A DNA stretch of 64,000 bases from an uncultured Lachnospiraceae bacterium (GCA_930972465.1 CAKNHF010000007.1:35964-99963); one strand, 5' to 3'. Numbered from the stretch's first letter, positions 45,453-57,291 are shown. Notes: generated from the letters alone by a model not told the origin. Program-made: numbers and translations.

Positions 45453-45489
45453 ATGAGCCGGGCAGATACATGGCATCTTCCCGGCTCAT
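45453..45489 (+). promoter_or_regulatory. pstS-pstC intercistronic stem-loop
   Basis: A 10-bp perfect stem (45453-45462 with 45480-45489), 17-base loop and no U-run. It stands directly before the pstC ribosome site (AGGAGG at 45491-45496). This position suits a structure that protects the pstS message so that the binding protein is made in excess. Confidence 0.6.
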
Positions 45490-45501
45490 TAGGAGGAAAA
45501 A

Positions 45502-46395
45502 ATGAAATCAAAAGCATGGACTGAAAAATTCATGCAGGGAGTGTTTTTCGTTGCCGCGTGCGCATCCGTGCTGGCGGTAGCACTCATTTGTATCTTCCTG
45601 TTTGCAAATGGTATCCCTGCAATGAGCAAAATCGGATTTGTTAAATTTATTACAGGAACGCAGTGGCGTCCCAACAGCGAGATGTTCGGAATACTTCCGA
45701 TGATTGTAGGAAGTCTTTATGTGACTGCGGGAGCAATCATTTTCGGAGTTCCGATCGGAATCCTGACTTCTGTATTCATGGCGATGTACTGCCCGAAGCA
45801 GATCTATAAACCGCTGAAGGCTGCGACAGAACTCCTTGCCGGAATTCCGTCGGTTATCTACGGCTTCTTCGGACTGGTAGTGGTCGTACCGCTGATCCGC
45901 GAGTTCGGAACCGCGCTTCACAGCGCCGGAATCGTTAAGAATCCGGGAAACGGAAACAGCATCCTGACCGCGTCCCTGATCCTCGGCATGATGATTCTGC
46001 CGACTATCATCGGAACTACAGAGAGCGCGATGCGCGCGGTTCCGTCCCATTATTATGAAGGTTCTCTTGCACTGGGAGCCACGAAGGAGAGAAGTATTTT
46101 CCGTGTTATTATCCCGGCTGCAAAATCGGGAGTGATTGCAGGTATCGTGCTGGGAATCGGCCGTGCCATCGGAGAGACCATGGCGGTTATCATGATCGTC
46201 GGAAACCAGGCGCGTCTTACATCCAGCATTCTGGACGGTATCCGTACCCTTACCGGAAACATTGTAATCGAAATGGGATATGCGACCGGCCTGCACCGTG
46301 AGGCGCTGATCGCTACGGGAGTTGTTCTCTTTGTATTTATCCTGATTATCAATTTAAGTGTAGCACTGTTAAAGAGGGGGGCAGATCATGAGTAA
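45502..46395 (+). CDS. pstC: Phosphate ABC transporter permease PstC
   Basis: A 297-aa inner permease with six helices. It contains FITGTQWRPNSEMFGILPMIVGSLYVT, LAGIPSVIYGFFGL, and the ABC-coupling EAA-like loop ALGATKERSIFRVIIPAAKSG with GRAIGETMAVIMIVGN (cited as landmarks). AGGAGG precedes the ATG. It overlaps pstA by 8 bases. Confidence 0.95.
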   Translation: MKSKAWTEKFMQGVFFVAACASVLAVALICIFLFANGIPAMSKIGFVKFITGTQWRPNSEMFGILPMIVGSLYVTAGAIIFGVPIGILTSVFMAMYCPKQIYKPLKAATELLAGIPSVIYGFFGLVVVVPLIREFGTALHSAGIVKNPGNGNSILTASLILGMMILPTIIGTTESAMRAVPSHYYEGSLALGATKERSIFRVIIPAAKSGVIAGIVLGIGRAIGETMAVIMIVGNQARLTSSILDGIRTLTGNIVIEMGYATGLHREALIATGVVLFVFILIINLSVALLKRGADHE

Positions 46396-47248
46396 TAAAA
46401 TGACTTTCGGTGACAAGTTCAGAACTTATCTGAAACACCCGGGCTCATTCATTGTGATGCTGCTCGTAATGCTTGCGTCGATCATTACCTTTGCCGTGCT
46501 GATCTTCCTGATCGCATATATCCTGATCAACGGACTTCCGCATATCACACCGTCTCTTTTCTCACTGGAATATACATCTGAGAATGCTTCGGTTGTGCCT
46601 GCGCTGGTCAATACGATTATTATGACACTTCTGTCACTGCTGATTGCAGTGCCGTTCGGAATCTTTTCCGCGATTTTCCTTGTGGAGTATGCGTCCAGAG
46701 GCAACAAATTCGTGGAAGTGATCCGGCTGACGACAGAGACGCTTTCCGGTATTCCTTCTATCGTATACGGTCTGTTCGGCATGCTGTTCTTTGTCAATGC
46801 GCTCGGCTGGGGATTCTCCCTGCTGGCCGGTGCCTTCACCATGGCGATCATGATCCTTCCGCTGATCATGAGGACCACCGAAGAAGCCCTCAAGGCGGTG
46901 CCGGATTCATTCCGTGAAGGAAGCTTCGGACTTGGAGCAGGAAAGCTTCGTACCGTATTCCGCATCGTGCTTCCGTCCGCGATTCCGGGCGTTCTTGCAG
47001 GTGTGATCCTGGCCATCGGACGTATCGTGGGCGAGACGGCTGCTCTGATGTACACATCAGGTACAGTGGCACAGATTCCGGACAGCATCATGGGATCCGG
47101 ACGTACGCTGGCGCTTCATATGTATAATCTGTCCAGCGAGGGTCTTTACATGGATCAGGCATACGCGACGGCAGTCATTCTGCTGGTCCTTGTAGTGGGA
47201 ATCAATGCATTATCAAGTGTAATCGCAAGAAAACTTACAGCAGTATAA
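46388..47248 (+). CDS. pstA: Phosphate ABC transporter permease PstA
   Basis: A 286-aa second permease with six helices. Landmarks are VPALVNTIIMTLLSLLIAVP, AIFLVEYA, LSGIPSIVYGLFGM, the coupling loop GLGAGKLRTVFRIVLPSAIPG, and GRIVGETAALMYTSG. The start overlaps pstC; AGAGGGGGG lies before the ATG. Confidence 0.95.
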   Translation: MSNKMTFGDKFRTYLKHPGSFIVMLLVMLASIITFAVLIFLIAYILINGLPHITPSLFSLEYTSENASVVPALVNTIIMTLLSLLIAVPFGIFSAIFLVEYASRGNKFVEVIRLTTETLSGIPSIVYGLFGMLFFVNALGWGFSLLAGAFTMAIMILPLIMRTTEEALKAVPDSFREGSFGLGAGKLRTVFRIVLPSAIPGVLAGVILAIGRIVGETAALMYTSGTVAQIPDSIMGSGRTLALHMYNLSSEGLYMDQAYATAVILLVLVVGINALSSVIARKLTAV

Positions 47249-47268
47249 AATCATGAAAGGGTAAAGAA

Positions 47269-48018
47269 ATGTCAAAGATAAGTATCAAGAATCTTGATTT
47301 GTATTACGGGGATTTTAAAGCTCTTAAGAATATAAATCTTGAGATCGAACCGAATAAGATCACCGCTTTTATCGGACCTTCCGGCTGCGGTAAATCTACT
47401 CTTCTGAAGTCCATCAACCGTATGAACGACCTGGTAGAGGGCTGCCGCATTGAGGGCGAGATCCTTCTTGACGGCGAAAATATTTTCACGGGAATGGACG
47501 TAAACTTATTAAGAAAACGTGTCGGAATGGTATTCCAGAAACCGAATCCGTTCCCCATGAGCATCTATGACAACATCGCATACGGCCCCAGAACACATGG
47601 CATCCGCTCTAAGGCAAAACTGGACGACATCGTGGAGAAATCTCTGAGAAACGCGGCAATCTGGGATGAGTGCAAAGACCGTCTCAAGACCAGTGCGCTG
47701 GGCATGTCAGGCGGACAGCAGCAGAGACTCTGTATCGCGAGAGCTCTTGCGGTAGAGCCGGAAGTGCTGCTTATGGATGAGCCCACCTCTGCGCTTGACC
47801 CGATTTCAACTTCCAAGATCGAAGACCTTGCGATGGAGCTCAAGAAAGACTATACTATTGTCATGGTTACACACAACATGCAGCAGGCAGTCCGTGTATC
47901 CGACAACACAGCATTCTTCCTGCTGGGTGAAGTTGTAGAGTACAATGATACGGAAAAACTCTTCTCAATACCGTCAGATAAGAGAACAGAAGACTATATC
48001 ACAGGGAGGTTCGGTTAA
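47269..48018 (+). CDS. pstB: Phosphate ABC transporter ATPase PstB
   Basis: A 249-aa ATP-binding subunit. Walker A is GPSGCGKST at 36-44, followed by the PstB-typical [10 protein letters not shown]; then [18 protein letters not shown], signature [17 protein letters not shown], Walker [13 protein letters not shown], and [14 protein letters not shown] precedes the ATG. phoU starts at the very next base after the stop. Confidence 0.96.
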   Translation: MSKISIKNLDLYYGDFKALKNINLEIEPNKITAFIGPSGCGKSTLLKSINRMNDLVEGCRIEGEILLDGENIFTGMDVNLLRKRVGMVFQKPNPFPMSIYDNIAYGPRTHGIRSKAKLDDIVEKSLRNAAIWDECKDRLKTSALGMSGGQQQRLCIARALAVEPEVLLMDEPTSALDPISTSKIEDLAMELKKDYTIVMVTHNMQQAVRVSDNTAFFLLGEVVEYNDTEKLFSIPSDKRTEDYITGRFG

Positions 48019-48690
48019 ATGCGTAATAAGTTTGACGAGCAGCTTCATCTTCTGGATGAGCAGCTCACACAGATGGGAGAGCTGTGCGAGACAGCCATTG
48101 CAAAGACAACAAAGGCGCTGGAGAGCAGCGACCGTGATCAGGCGAGAGTCATAATTACAGAAGATGAGGAGATTGACCAGCTCGAGAAAGATATCGAGAG
48201 ACTGTGCCTGAAGCTTCTGCTCCAGCAGCAGCCGGTGGCAAAGGATTTAAGAAGAATTTCCGCAGCTCTGAAGATGATCACGGATATGGAGCGTATCGGA
48301 GACCAGACTTCTGATATCGCCGAGATCATCCTGTCTTCCAAAGACTGGGCTCCGGCGGACAGCGATATACATGTCATCGGAAAGATGGCGTCCGAGGTCA
48401 GCAAGATGGTGCGCAACAGTGTAATCGCATATGTCAAGAAAGACCTTGAGCTGGCCCGTGATGTCATGAGAGCGGACGACGCGATTGACGAGTACTTCGA
48501 AGAAGTGCGCGACGAGATGATTGCTTTTATCAAAGAAGAAAAAGGAGAGAACGGAAAGAAGATTTTCGATCTCATCATGGTTACAAAATACCTTGAGCGT
48601 ATCGGCGACCATGCAACAAATATTGCTGAGTGGGTGGAATTTTCCATCACCGGCGTGCACAAGGACAGTGCGATCATACACGAGAGCTGA
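48019..48690 (+). CDS. phoU: Phosphate signalling protein PhoU
   Basis: A 223-aa all-helical cytoplasmic protein with two PhoU repeats. The acidic metal-binding motifs are DEEIDQLEKDIE in the first repeat and ADDAIDEYFEEV in the second, with ALKMITDMERIGDQTSDIAE and TKYLERIGDHATNIAEW as the paired helices. It restrains PhoR signalling when phosphate is plentiful. GGGAGG lies before the ATG. Confidence 0.95.
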   Translation: MRNKFDEQLHLLDEQLTQMGELCETAIAKTTKALESSDRDQARVIITEDEEIDQLEKDIERLCLKLLLQQQPVAKDLRRISAALKMITDMERIGDQTSDIAEIILSSKDWAPADSDIHVIGKMASEVSKMVRNSVIAYVKKDLELARDVMRADDAIDEYFEEVRDEMIAFIKEEKGENGKKIFDLIMVTKYLERIGDHATNIAEWVEFSITGVHKDSAIIHES

Positions 48691-48699
48691 TAGACTGCG

Positions 48700-48726
48700 G
48701 CCGGCTGATAAAGCCGGCTTTTTAAA
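48700..48726 (+). terminator. Terminator of the pst-phoU operon
   Basis: A 7-bp stem (48700-48706 with 48712-48718), loop GATAA, then TTTTTAAAA. Confidence 0.75.
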
Positions 48727-48808
48727 AAAGAAAATAATGCCGGTCCGGGGAAAGCGCCAGGCTTTCTGCGGACTATGTTAAATATAGAAGAGAAGGAGAA
48801 CTTATGAG

Positions 48809-49483
48809 ATGATATTTTGTGTTGAAGATGACGATAATATCCGTGAGCTTGTGATATATACGCTGGAAACGACCGGACTTAAGGCCAGGGGGTTTGCGGA
48901 CGGAGCCGCTTTTATGGAAGCTCTGGCGTTCGACACACCGGAGCTGATTCTGCTTGATATCATGCTGCCCGGCGACGATGGGCTGGAACTGCTTAAGAAA
49001 CTGAAGTCCTCCTCGAAAACAAAGGGAATCCCGGTCATTATGGTGACCGCAAAAGGATCGGAATATGACAAGGTAGTGGGGCTTGATTCAGGGGCGGACG
49101 ACTATGTCACGAAGCCCTTTGGCATGATGGAACTGGTTTCAAGGATCAAAGCTGTGCTGAGACGCAGCGGGAAAGTGGAGGACCGGATCGACATGGACAT
49201 CTCAGGAGTTCATGTCAACGTGAAAAAGCATGAGGTTACCGTAAACGGGAAAGAAATATCTCTGACATTAAAGGAATTTGAGCTCCTGGAGAAGCTGATG
49301 AGAAATCAGGGAATTGTTCTTACAAGAGATCAGTTGCTGGCGGAGATCTGGGGATATGATTTCGACGGGGAGACCAGGACCGTTGATGTACATATCCGGA
49401 CACTGCGCCAGAAACTGGGGGACAAAGGTGAGATCATACAGACGGTTCGCGGAGTCGGCTACCGCGTAGGGGGAGCTGCATGA
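48809..49483 (+). CDS. phoP: Phosphate-responsive response regulator, PhoP/PhoB type
   Basis: A 224-aa OmpR-family regulator. The receiver domain has the acidic pocket EDDDN, the phosphorylated Asp50 in LLDIMLP, TAKGSEYD and the KPF lysine. The C-terminal winged helix has LTLKEFELLEKLMRNQG and VDVHIRTLRQKLG. The nearby pst operon is the likely target. An ATG at 48804 is followed at once by a stop, so the start is 48809 with AAGGAG upstream. It overlaps the kinase gene by 4 bases. Confidence 0.9.
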   Translation: MIFCVEDDDNIRELVIYTLETTGLKARGFADGAAFMEALAFDTPELILLDIMLPGDDGLELLKKLKSSSKTKGIPVIMVTAKGSEYDKVVGLDSGADDYVTKPFGMMELVSRIKAVLRRSGKVEDRIDMDISGVHVNVKKHEVTVNGKEISLTLKEFELLEKLMRNQGIVLTRDQLLAEIWGYDFDGETRTVDVHIRTLRQKLGDKGEIIQTVRGVGYRVGGAA

Positions 49484-50838
49484 GAAACAAGATCCATAAG
49501 AGCATGATGCTCATACTGGCAGTCACCCTTCTGCTGTTCTACGCGCTGCTTGCGATGATCCTGTACAACAGAAATATATCCATTCTGGAATCCGAAGTGA
49601 AGCAGGAAGCACATTATATTCAGGCGGCTGTCAACATAACCGGCGCGGAATACCTTGAACAGATGGGAGATGCCGACAGAAATACAAGGATAACATGGAT
49701 AGGAAAAGACGGAGAAGTATTCTACGACTCAGAGGAGGACAATGAGTCCCTTGAAAATCACAGCGGAAGAAAAGAAGTGCGTGAGGCACTTGCGAACGGC
49801 GAGGGAGAAGAGGTCAGGATGTCGGACACACTTGGGGAGGAACTCTACTATTATGCGGTTCTTCTCGACGACGGGAGCGTCCTGCGTGTGGCGCGGTCAA
49901 TGGACGGGCTTATAAGAATCGCGGTCGGCGTGTTCCCGGTGATGGCGGTACTGGCGGTATTGATGATGCTCCTGGCTCTGGCTCTGGCCACATGGCAGAC
50001 CAAACGCCTGATCAAGCCGATCAATGAGCTGAATCTGGAACATCCGCTTGACAATGATATATATCCTGAACTCACCCCTCTTCTGCAGGCAATGGACAGG
50101 CAGAATAAGGAAAAAGAGGCTGTGTCGAACATGCGCAAAGAGTTTTCTGCCAATGTATCTCATGAGTTGAAGACGCCTCTTACTTCCATCTCCGGATATG
50201 CTGAGATCATGAAGAACGGGATGGTGCGTCCGGCAGACATTCCCGTTTTTTCAGAACGCATATACAAGGAGGCGAGGCGGCTGATCCATCTTGTGGAAGA
50301 TATCATCAAGCTGTCCAAACTGGATGAAGAATCGGTAGAGCTGGAAAAAGAAGATGTCAATCTGTATGAGCTCACAAGAGAAGTCGTGAGCCGGCTTTCT
50401 CCCCAGGCTTCCCAGAAAAATATCCGGATGGAAGTCACGGGAGAACCTGTGATGTACAAGGGGATACGTCAGATTCTTGATGAGATGGTATACAATATCT
50501 GTGAAAATGCGGTCAAGTACAACAATGACAACGGACGTGTATCCGTCTGGGTGGGGGATACGCTGGATGGTGCGAAGATCAGTGTGTCCGATACCGGGAT
50601 CGGAATTCCGAAAGAGCATCAGGAACGGATTTTCGAACGGTTTTACCGGGTGGACAAGAGTCACTCGAAAGAGCGCGGCGGAACCGGTCTGGGGCTGTCC
50701 ATCGTCAAACACGGCGCGATCCTTCACGGGGCAAAAGTAACAGTGGAAAGCGAATCCGGGAAGGGAACAAGGATGGAGATTCATTTCCCGAAAGAGCAGC
50801 AGGCAGAGACCGGCGGAAGCACAGACGGACGGTCATGA
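49480..50838 (+). CDS. phoR: Phosphate-responsive sensor histidine kinase, PhoR type
   Basis: A 452-aa membrane kinase. Helices at about 9-29 and 145-170 frame an extracellular sensor of about 115 residues. A short linker leads to the dimerisation helix with His228 in FSANVSHELKTPL, then the ATPase domain: N box YNICENAVKYNND, G1 VSDTGIGIPKEHQ, F box RIFERFYRVDKS, and G2 GGTGLGLSIVKH. It would phosphorylate the regulator at 48809-49483. Terminated by the hairpin at 50861-50908. Confidence 0.9.
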   Translation: MRNKIHKSMMLILAVTLLLFYALLAMILYNRNISILESEVKQEAHYIQAAVNITGAEYLEQMGDADRNTRITWIGKDGEVFYDSEEDNESLENHSGRKEVREALANGEGEEVRMSDTLGEELYYYAVLLDDGSVLRVARSMDGLIRIAVGVFPVMAVLAVLMMLLALALATWQTKRLIKPINELNLEHPLDNDIYPELTPLLQAMDRQNKEKEAVSNMRKEFSANVSHELKTPLTSISGYAEIMKNGMVRPADIPVFSERIYKEARRLIHLVEDIIKLSKLDEESVELEKEDVNLYELTREVVSRLSPQASQKNIRMEVTGEPVMYKGIRQILDEMVYNICENAVKYNNDNGRVSVWVGDTLDGAKISVSDTGIGIPKEHQERIFERFYRVDKSHSKERGGTGLGLSIVKHGAILHGAKVTVESESGKGTRMEIHFPKEQQAETGGSTDGRS

Positions 50839-50860
50839 AAATATCGGAAAACATTGGAAC

Positions 50861-50912
50861 AAAAGACGTGACACATATTGGTTATGAACCGTATGTGCCG
50901 CGTCTTTTTGTC
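50861..50912. terminator. Bidirectional terminator between phoR and the LacI remnant
   Basis: Arms 50861-50877 and 50892-50908 pair over 17 positions with one G-U pair and one mismatch. A-rich on the left and T-rich on the right, so it can act in both directions. Confidence 0.7.
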
Positions 50913-51480
50913 TATGCGGGATGGAAACGCGACGGCACTACGACATGCTTATCCTTCCGACCGGAAAGAATGGAGGATATCAGTTCCTGGATACATGTCT
51001 GTGCGATCTTCGGGATATCCTGTTCTATGTAGGAGATGCGCGGATCGCCGGGATAATCAAATGCGGCGATCTCATAACGGTCCCACATGCGGCAGGTGGT
51101 CAGAAGGGAGCTGATATGCCTTGTAATCTCCTGATTGACACAGAACAGTCCGTCTGTTTCGGGATGATCGTACAGATACTCGAGCAGGAGTTCTTTTTTT
51201 CTTCGAGGCGAGGTGACTTCAAGATCAATGAAAAAAATGCCGTCGGATGGAACCGGAAGCCCTTTTTCCGAGAAGGCGTCACGATATCCTGCCAGCCGGT
51301 CCGAAGTGACCGTATTATGGCTTCCAGGAGAGAGAAACGCGGTGTGAAGACAGCCCTTGTCAATAAGATACTTTACCGCCTCCCGTGTGATCTCATAGTT
51401 ATTAGTATAAATGCAGCTTGAGCGGATTCCCTTCAGATACCGGTCCACCAGGACGAACGGAAAATCCGTCAGATTGAGCT
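50912..51480 (-). pseudogene. LacI-type regulator remnant (ligand-binding domain only)
   Basis: A minus-strand fragment of about 189 codons matching the C-terminal sugar-sensing domain of LacI/GalR regulators: FPFVLVDRYLKGI, TNNYEITREAVKYLIDKGC, DRLAGYRDAFSEKGLPV, and DPRISYIEQDIPKIAQ. The N-terminal helix-turn-helix and the first third of the sensor domain are gone. The frame stays open further to 51784, but that part is only the antisense of the GH2 fragment and no longer looks like a regulator. It stops at a point where GH2 homology begins on the other strand. Confidence 0.75.
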
Positions 51481-52174
51481 TCAGGATATGCTGGGAATGC
51501 TTGTGTGGGAGGAAATGCCTTCTGCCTATGAGTTCTGGGACGGGGGAGTGAGAGAAATTGCGGATACCTGCCTTGAGATGGTGGAGAGAGACTATAACCA
51601 TCCGTGTATTATTACCTGGGTTCCGTTTAATGAAAGCTGGGGGATCAGGGATGTGCTCTGGGACCGCCGGCAGCAGGCGTTTGCGGAGAGCATGTATCAT
51701 CTGATACGCTCCGTGGACGACACAAGGCTTATCAGTACCAACGACGGATGGGAGGCTGTGAGAACGGATATCATAGGAATCCATGACTATGAAAACAGGG
51801 GCTCTGTCCTTGCGGAGAAATATGCGGACAGGGAGAGACTGATTAAGATGAACGCGGTGGACAAGATGGTGCTGAGCAGGGGAATGGAATACGGGGGAGA
51901 GCCGGTGCTGCTCTCGGAATTCGGAGGTTTTGCAATGGAGGACGGCAGCGAGGTGTCATGGGGGTATCATGAGAAGCTGAAAGGACCGGAGAAGCTGCTG
52001 GAGAAGATAGAGGAACTTCTGGAAGCGGTGGATCATATCCCCTACCTGTTCGGATGGTGCTATACGCAGCTGACAGATGTGGAGCAGGAGACAAACGGAC
52101 TCCTCAGCGCAGACAGGAAACCGAAAGCCGATATGGACAGGATCCGTGAAATGATAACGGGAAGACAACGCTGA
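51479..52174 (+). pseudogene. Glycoside hydrolase family 2 remnant (C-terminal catalytic half)
   Basis: About 231 codons of a GH2 beta-glycosidase. LGMLVWEEMPSAYEF, TWVPFNESWG with the acid/base glutamate, GIHDYEN, and LLSEFGG with the nucleophile are present. The sugar-binding and immunoglobulin-like N-terminal domains (several hundred residues) are absent. There is an ATG at 51488, but no ribosome site and no complete domain, so a functional enzyme is unlikely. The 3' end and the terminator after it are intact. Confidence 0.78.
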
Positions 52175-52212
52175 GTGAAAGCGGCTGATGAGAAGAATAC
52201 TGCAGATATTAG

Positions 52213-52237
52213 GGACGCATTCTGTGCGTCCTTTTTC
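52213..52237 (+). terminator. Terminator after the GH2 remnant
   Basis: A 7-bp stem GGACGCA/TGCGTCC (52213-52219 with 52225-52231), 5-base loop, then TTTTTC. Confidence 0.8.
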
Positions 52238-52345
52238 TGATGTGGCCACAGGGGCCGCCGGCGGCCGAACCTGACAGGACGCAGACGGAAGCGGAAGAAT
52301 ATTTCCGCGTATCGGGGAGAGTCTTCTGCGTCTGAGAAAAAAATG

Positions 52346-52373
52346 TTGAAAAATCATCACTTTGTGCTATCAT
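52346..52373 (+). promoter_or_regulatory. Candidate sigma-A promoter of the GntR-clpC transcript
   Basis: TTGAAA (52346-52351), 16-base spacer, TATCAT (52368-52373), 32 bases before the GntR start. Confidence 0.55.
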
Positions 52374-52404
52374 ATCTATAACACGGTGCGGAAAGGAGAA
52401 ACAT

Positions 52405-52773
52405 ATGCTGATAGAAATTGATTTTAACAGTGATGAAGCCATTTATATCCAGCTCTGCAATCAGATTATCATGGGGATCGCGACCTCTGTGATACAGGAG
52501 GGAGATTCTCTTCCTTCCGTCCGTCAGCTCGCAGAGGCGGTCGGGGTGAACATGCACACTGTCAACAAGGCGTACAGTGTGCTCAAGAGAGAGGGATATA
52601 TCAGTCTGGATAAGAGGAGAGGCGCCGTGATCGCGCTGGACATCGATAAGATGGAACAGCTTGAAGAGATGAGACACCAGCTCAGGATTGTTCTTGCCCG
52701 CGGAAGCTGCAAGAATATTTCCAGACAGGAAGTTCATGATCTGGTGGATGAGATTTTTGACGACTATGAATGA
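52405..52773 (+). CDS. GntR-family regulator, YtrA type
   Basis: A 122-aa protein with the winged helix and a short C-terminal dimerisation helix, without a ligand domain. IDFNSDEAIYIQLCNQIIMGI and GDSLPSVRQLAEAVGVNMHTVNKAYSVLKREGYI (cited as landmarks) define the YtrA subgroup. These usually control neighbouring ABC-transporter genes, but here clpC follows after 17 bases, so the target may be the GntR-clpC transcript itself. GAAAGGAGA precedes the ATG. Confidence 0.88.
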   Translation: MLIEIDFNSDEAIYIQLCNQIIMGIATSVIQEGDSLPSVRQLAEAVGVNMHTVNKAYSVLKREGYISLDKRRGAVIALDIDKMEQLEEMRHQLRIVLARGSCKNISRQEVHDLVDEIFDDYE

Positions 52774-52790
52774 TCTGACAGGAGGAGATT

Positions 52791-55229
<2,439 letters not shown>

Positions 55230-55307
55230 TCCAGTAGAAAACAGCAGCTTTTTATTATATAATAGCGATAGCAGAGATATTCTGAAATACTTAGGAGGAA
55301 AATTAAA

Positions 55308-55721
55308 ATGGCAGCAGTGAAAGAATTATTGCGCGCGGAAAACGACGGCAGGCTCAGTTTTGGAGATTATACGCTCCCGTCCAAGACAAAGAAGGACAAT
55401 TTTGAGTTCCAGGGAGACATCTACAAAGTGAAGACGTTTGCCGAGATAACAAAACTGGAGAAGAACGGAATGTTCGTCTATGAATCGGTTCCGGGAAGTG
55501 CGGTGGAAGACTTCAGAGAGACGGACAGAGAGGTTGAGTTTACGGTATCGGCTCCGGGAGACGTGCAGTTCACGCTTGAACTTGAGCCGGAGAGTGAATA
55601 TGAAGTATTCATCGACGGGAACTCGGCAGGACGTATGACAACGAACTTAAGCGGAAAACTCAGCGTGAGTGTAGAGCTCAGTGCAGATCAGAGCGCCGGA
55701 GTCAAGGTTGTCAAGTGCTGA
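55308..55721 (+). CDS. Conserved 137-aa protein of unknown function
   Basis: A soluble protein without signal peptide or membrane helix. It begins AVKELLRAENDGRLSFGDYTL and contains YKVKTFAEITKLEKNGMFVYESVPG, then a beta-rich C-terminal half with ELEPESEYEVFIDGNSAGRM and a terminal Lys-Cys. I recall close relatives in Lachnospiraceae, some labelled endosialidase, but at this length nothing in it supports that activity. AGGAGG-type site (TTAGGAGGAAAA) before the ATG shows strong translation. Confidence 0.8.
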   Translation: MAAVKELLRAENDGRLSFGDYTLPSKTKKDNFEFQGDIYKVKTFAEITKLEKNGMFVYESVPGSAVEDFRETDREVEFTVSAPGDVQFTLELEPESEYEVFIDGNSAGRMTTNLSGKLSVSVELSADQSAGVKVVKC

Positions 55722-55844
55722 TGATATAGAGAAGAACAGAGCAGCGGGGTGGATGTACATCCACCCTGTTTTTGCGGGGTGAGCCGGCGGGGCGGATGTT
55801 CCGCGGGAACAGTGCCGCAAAGACAGCAACGGAAGGGGATTTTA

Positions 55845-57209
55845 ATGGCAAAAGGGAAGAAGACGGTGTTTTTCTGTCAGAACTGCGGGCATGAAGAGTC
55901 GAAATGGCTCGGGCAATGTCCCATGTGCAAGGAATGGAATACTTTTGTGGAGGAGAAGACCGCCACAGGGGTGACTAAGGGGACGACTGCGGCGGCGCGG
56001 TCCGTCAGACAGGCAAAGGTTGTCCCGCTCACGGAGGTGACCGCGGATGAGGATGTAAGGTGTGAGACCGGGATACGGGAACTGGACAGAGTGCTCGGGG
56101 GAGGAATTGTACCCGGTTCTCTTGTGCTTGTCGGCGGAGATCCGGGAATCGGAAAGTCCACACTGCTTCTGCAGGTATGCCGGAGAATGGCGCAGATGCG
56201 GAAGATACTCTATGTCTCGGGGGAGGAATCCCAGACGCAGATCAAGCTGAGAGCGAACCGGATGGGAAGTTTCAGTTCGAATCTTCTTCTCTTCTGTGAG
56301 ACGAATCTCGAGACCATCCGGGGCGTGATTGAGAGGGAAAGACCTGAGCTTGTCATCATTGACTCGATCCAGACAATGTACAGTGAGGATGTGGCTTCTG
56401 CGCCAGGCAGTGTTTCACAGGTCAGGGAGTCCACCAATGTATTTATGCAGCTTGCCAAAGGGCTGTGTATTCCGATCTTTATTGTCGGACATGTGACGAA
56501 AGAGGGAACTGTGGCAGGACCGCGCGTGCTGGAGCATATGGTGGATACTGTACTGTATTTTGAGGGGGACCGCCATGCGTCATACAGGATTCTTCGAGCC
56601 GTGAAGAATCGTTTCGGGTCGACGAATGAGATCGGGGTGTTTGAGATGCGTCAGGACGGGCTCGCCGAGGTTGAGAATCCGTCAGAGTACATGCTCAGCG
56701 GGAAGCCGGAAAATGCGTCCGGGTCTGTGGTGGCCTGCTCCATGGAAGGAACCCGGCCCATACTCATCGAGATCCAGGCGCTTGTCTGCAGGAGTAATTT
56801 CGGCATGCCCCGAAGGACAGCGGCGGGAACAGACTATAATCGGGTTAATCTGCTTATGGCGGTTCTTGAGAAACGTCTTGGCATGAATCTTTCAAACTGC
56901 GACGCCTATGTCAATATTGCCGGCGGGATCCGGATGAACGAGCCGGCTATCGACCTCGGGATTGTTATGGCTCTCGTGTCCAGCTACCGGAACCGCCCCG
57001 TGGATGAGAAGACCATTGTCTTCGGAGAAGTCGGTCTGAGCGGGGAAGTCCGCGCTGTAAATATGCCCGAACAGCGTGTGAACGAAGCCAGGAAGCTTGG
57101 ATTTGAGACATGCATTCTTCCCGAAGTGTCCATGAAAACGGTAAAAGAGATCAAGGGCATCCGGCTTGTCGGAGTCAGGAATATCAATGATGCAGTGGGA
57201 ATGATTTGA
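55845..57209 (+). CDS. radA: DNA repair protein RadA
   Basis: A 454-aa recombination ATPase (branch migration). It has the zinc finger CX2C-X10-CX2C (Cys11, 14, 25, 28), Walker A GGDPGIGKST, the RadA hallmark KNRFGSTNEIGVF, and the Lon-like C-terminal domain with VYVNIAGGIRMNEPAIDL-type sequence and FGEVGLSGEVRAV. The frame opens at 55749, but AAGGGGATT fits the ATG at 55845, which gives the family N terminus. Confidence 0.95.
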   Translation: MAKGKKTVFFCQNCGHEESKWLGQCPMCKEWNTFVEEKTATGVTKGTTAAARSVRQAKVVPLTEVTADEDVRCETGIRELDRVLGGGIVPGSLVLVGGDPGIGKSTLLLQVCRRMAQMRKILYVSGEESQTQIKLRANRMGSFSSNLLLFCETNLETIRGVIERERPELVIIDSIQTMYSEDVASAPGSVSQVRESTNVFMQLAKGLCIPIFIVGHVTKEGTVAGPRVLEHMVDTVLYFEGDRHASYRILRAVKNRFGSTNEIGVFEMRQDGLAEVENPSEYMLSGKPENASGSVVACSMEGTRPILIEIQALVCRSNFGMPRRTAAGTDYNRVNLLMAVLEKRLGMNLSNCDAYVNIAGGIRMNEPAIDLGIVMALVSSYRNRPVDEKTIVFGEVGLSGEVRAVNMPEQRVNEARKLGFETCILPEVSMKTVKEIKGIRLVGVRNINDAVGMI

Positions 57210-57233
57210 AAATATTCTGAAAACTTGAGACAC

Positions 57234-57258
57234 AGGGGCCTGACCCCTTTGGGGTGAA
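57234..57258. repeat. Partial copy of the GGGGCCTGACCCC palindromic repeat
   Basis: Shares GGGGCCTGACCCCTTT with the perfect 21-bp palindrome at 39082-39126, then continues GGGGTGA, so the right arm is truncated. It lies between radA and the hotdog thioesterase gene. Confidence 0.7.
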
Positions 57259-57291
57259 TATTCTGATAATTCACATACAGGAGGCAGAGAT

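Noticed and set aside
50921-51421. Plus-strand frame of 166 codons opposite the LacI remnant
   Set aside because: Its translation has no recognisable motif and no ribosome site, whereas the minus strand reads clearly as a LacI ligand domain.
51487-51784. Upstream extension of the minus-strand LacI frame to an ATG at 51784
   Set aside because: The extra 100 codons are the antisense of the GH2 fragment and show no regulator features; the open frame is accidental.
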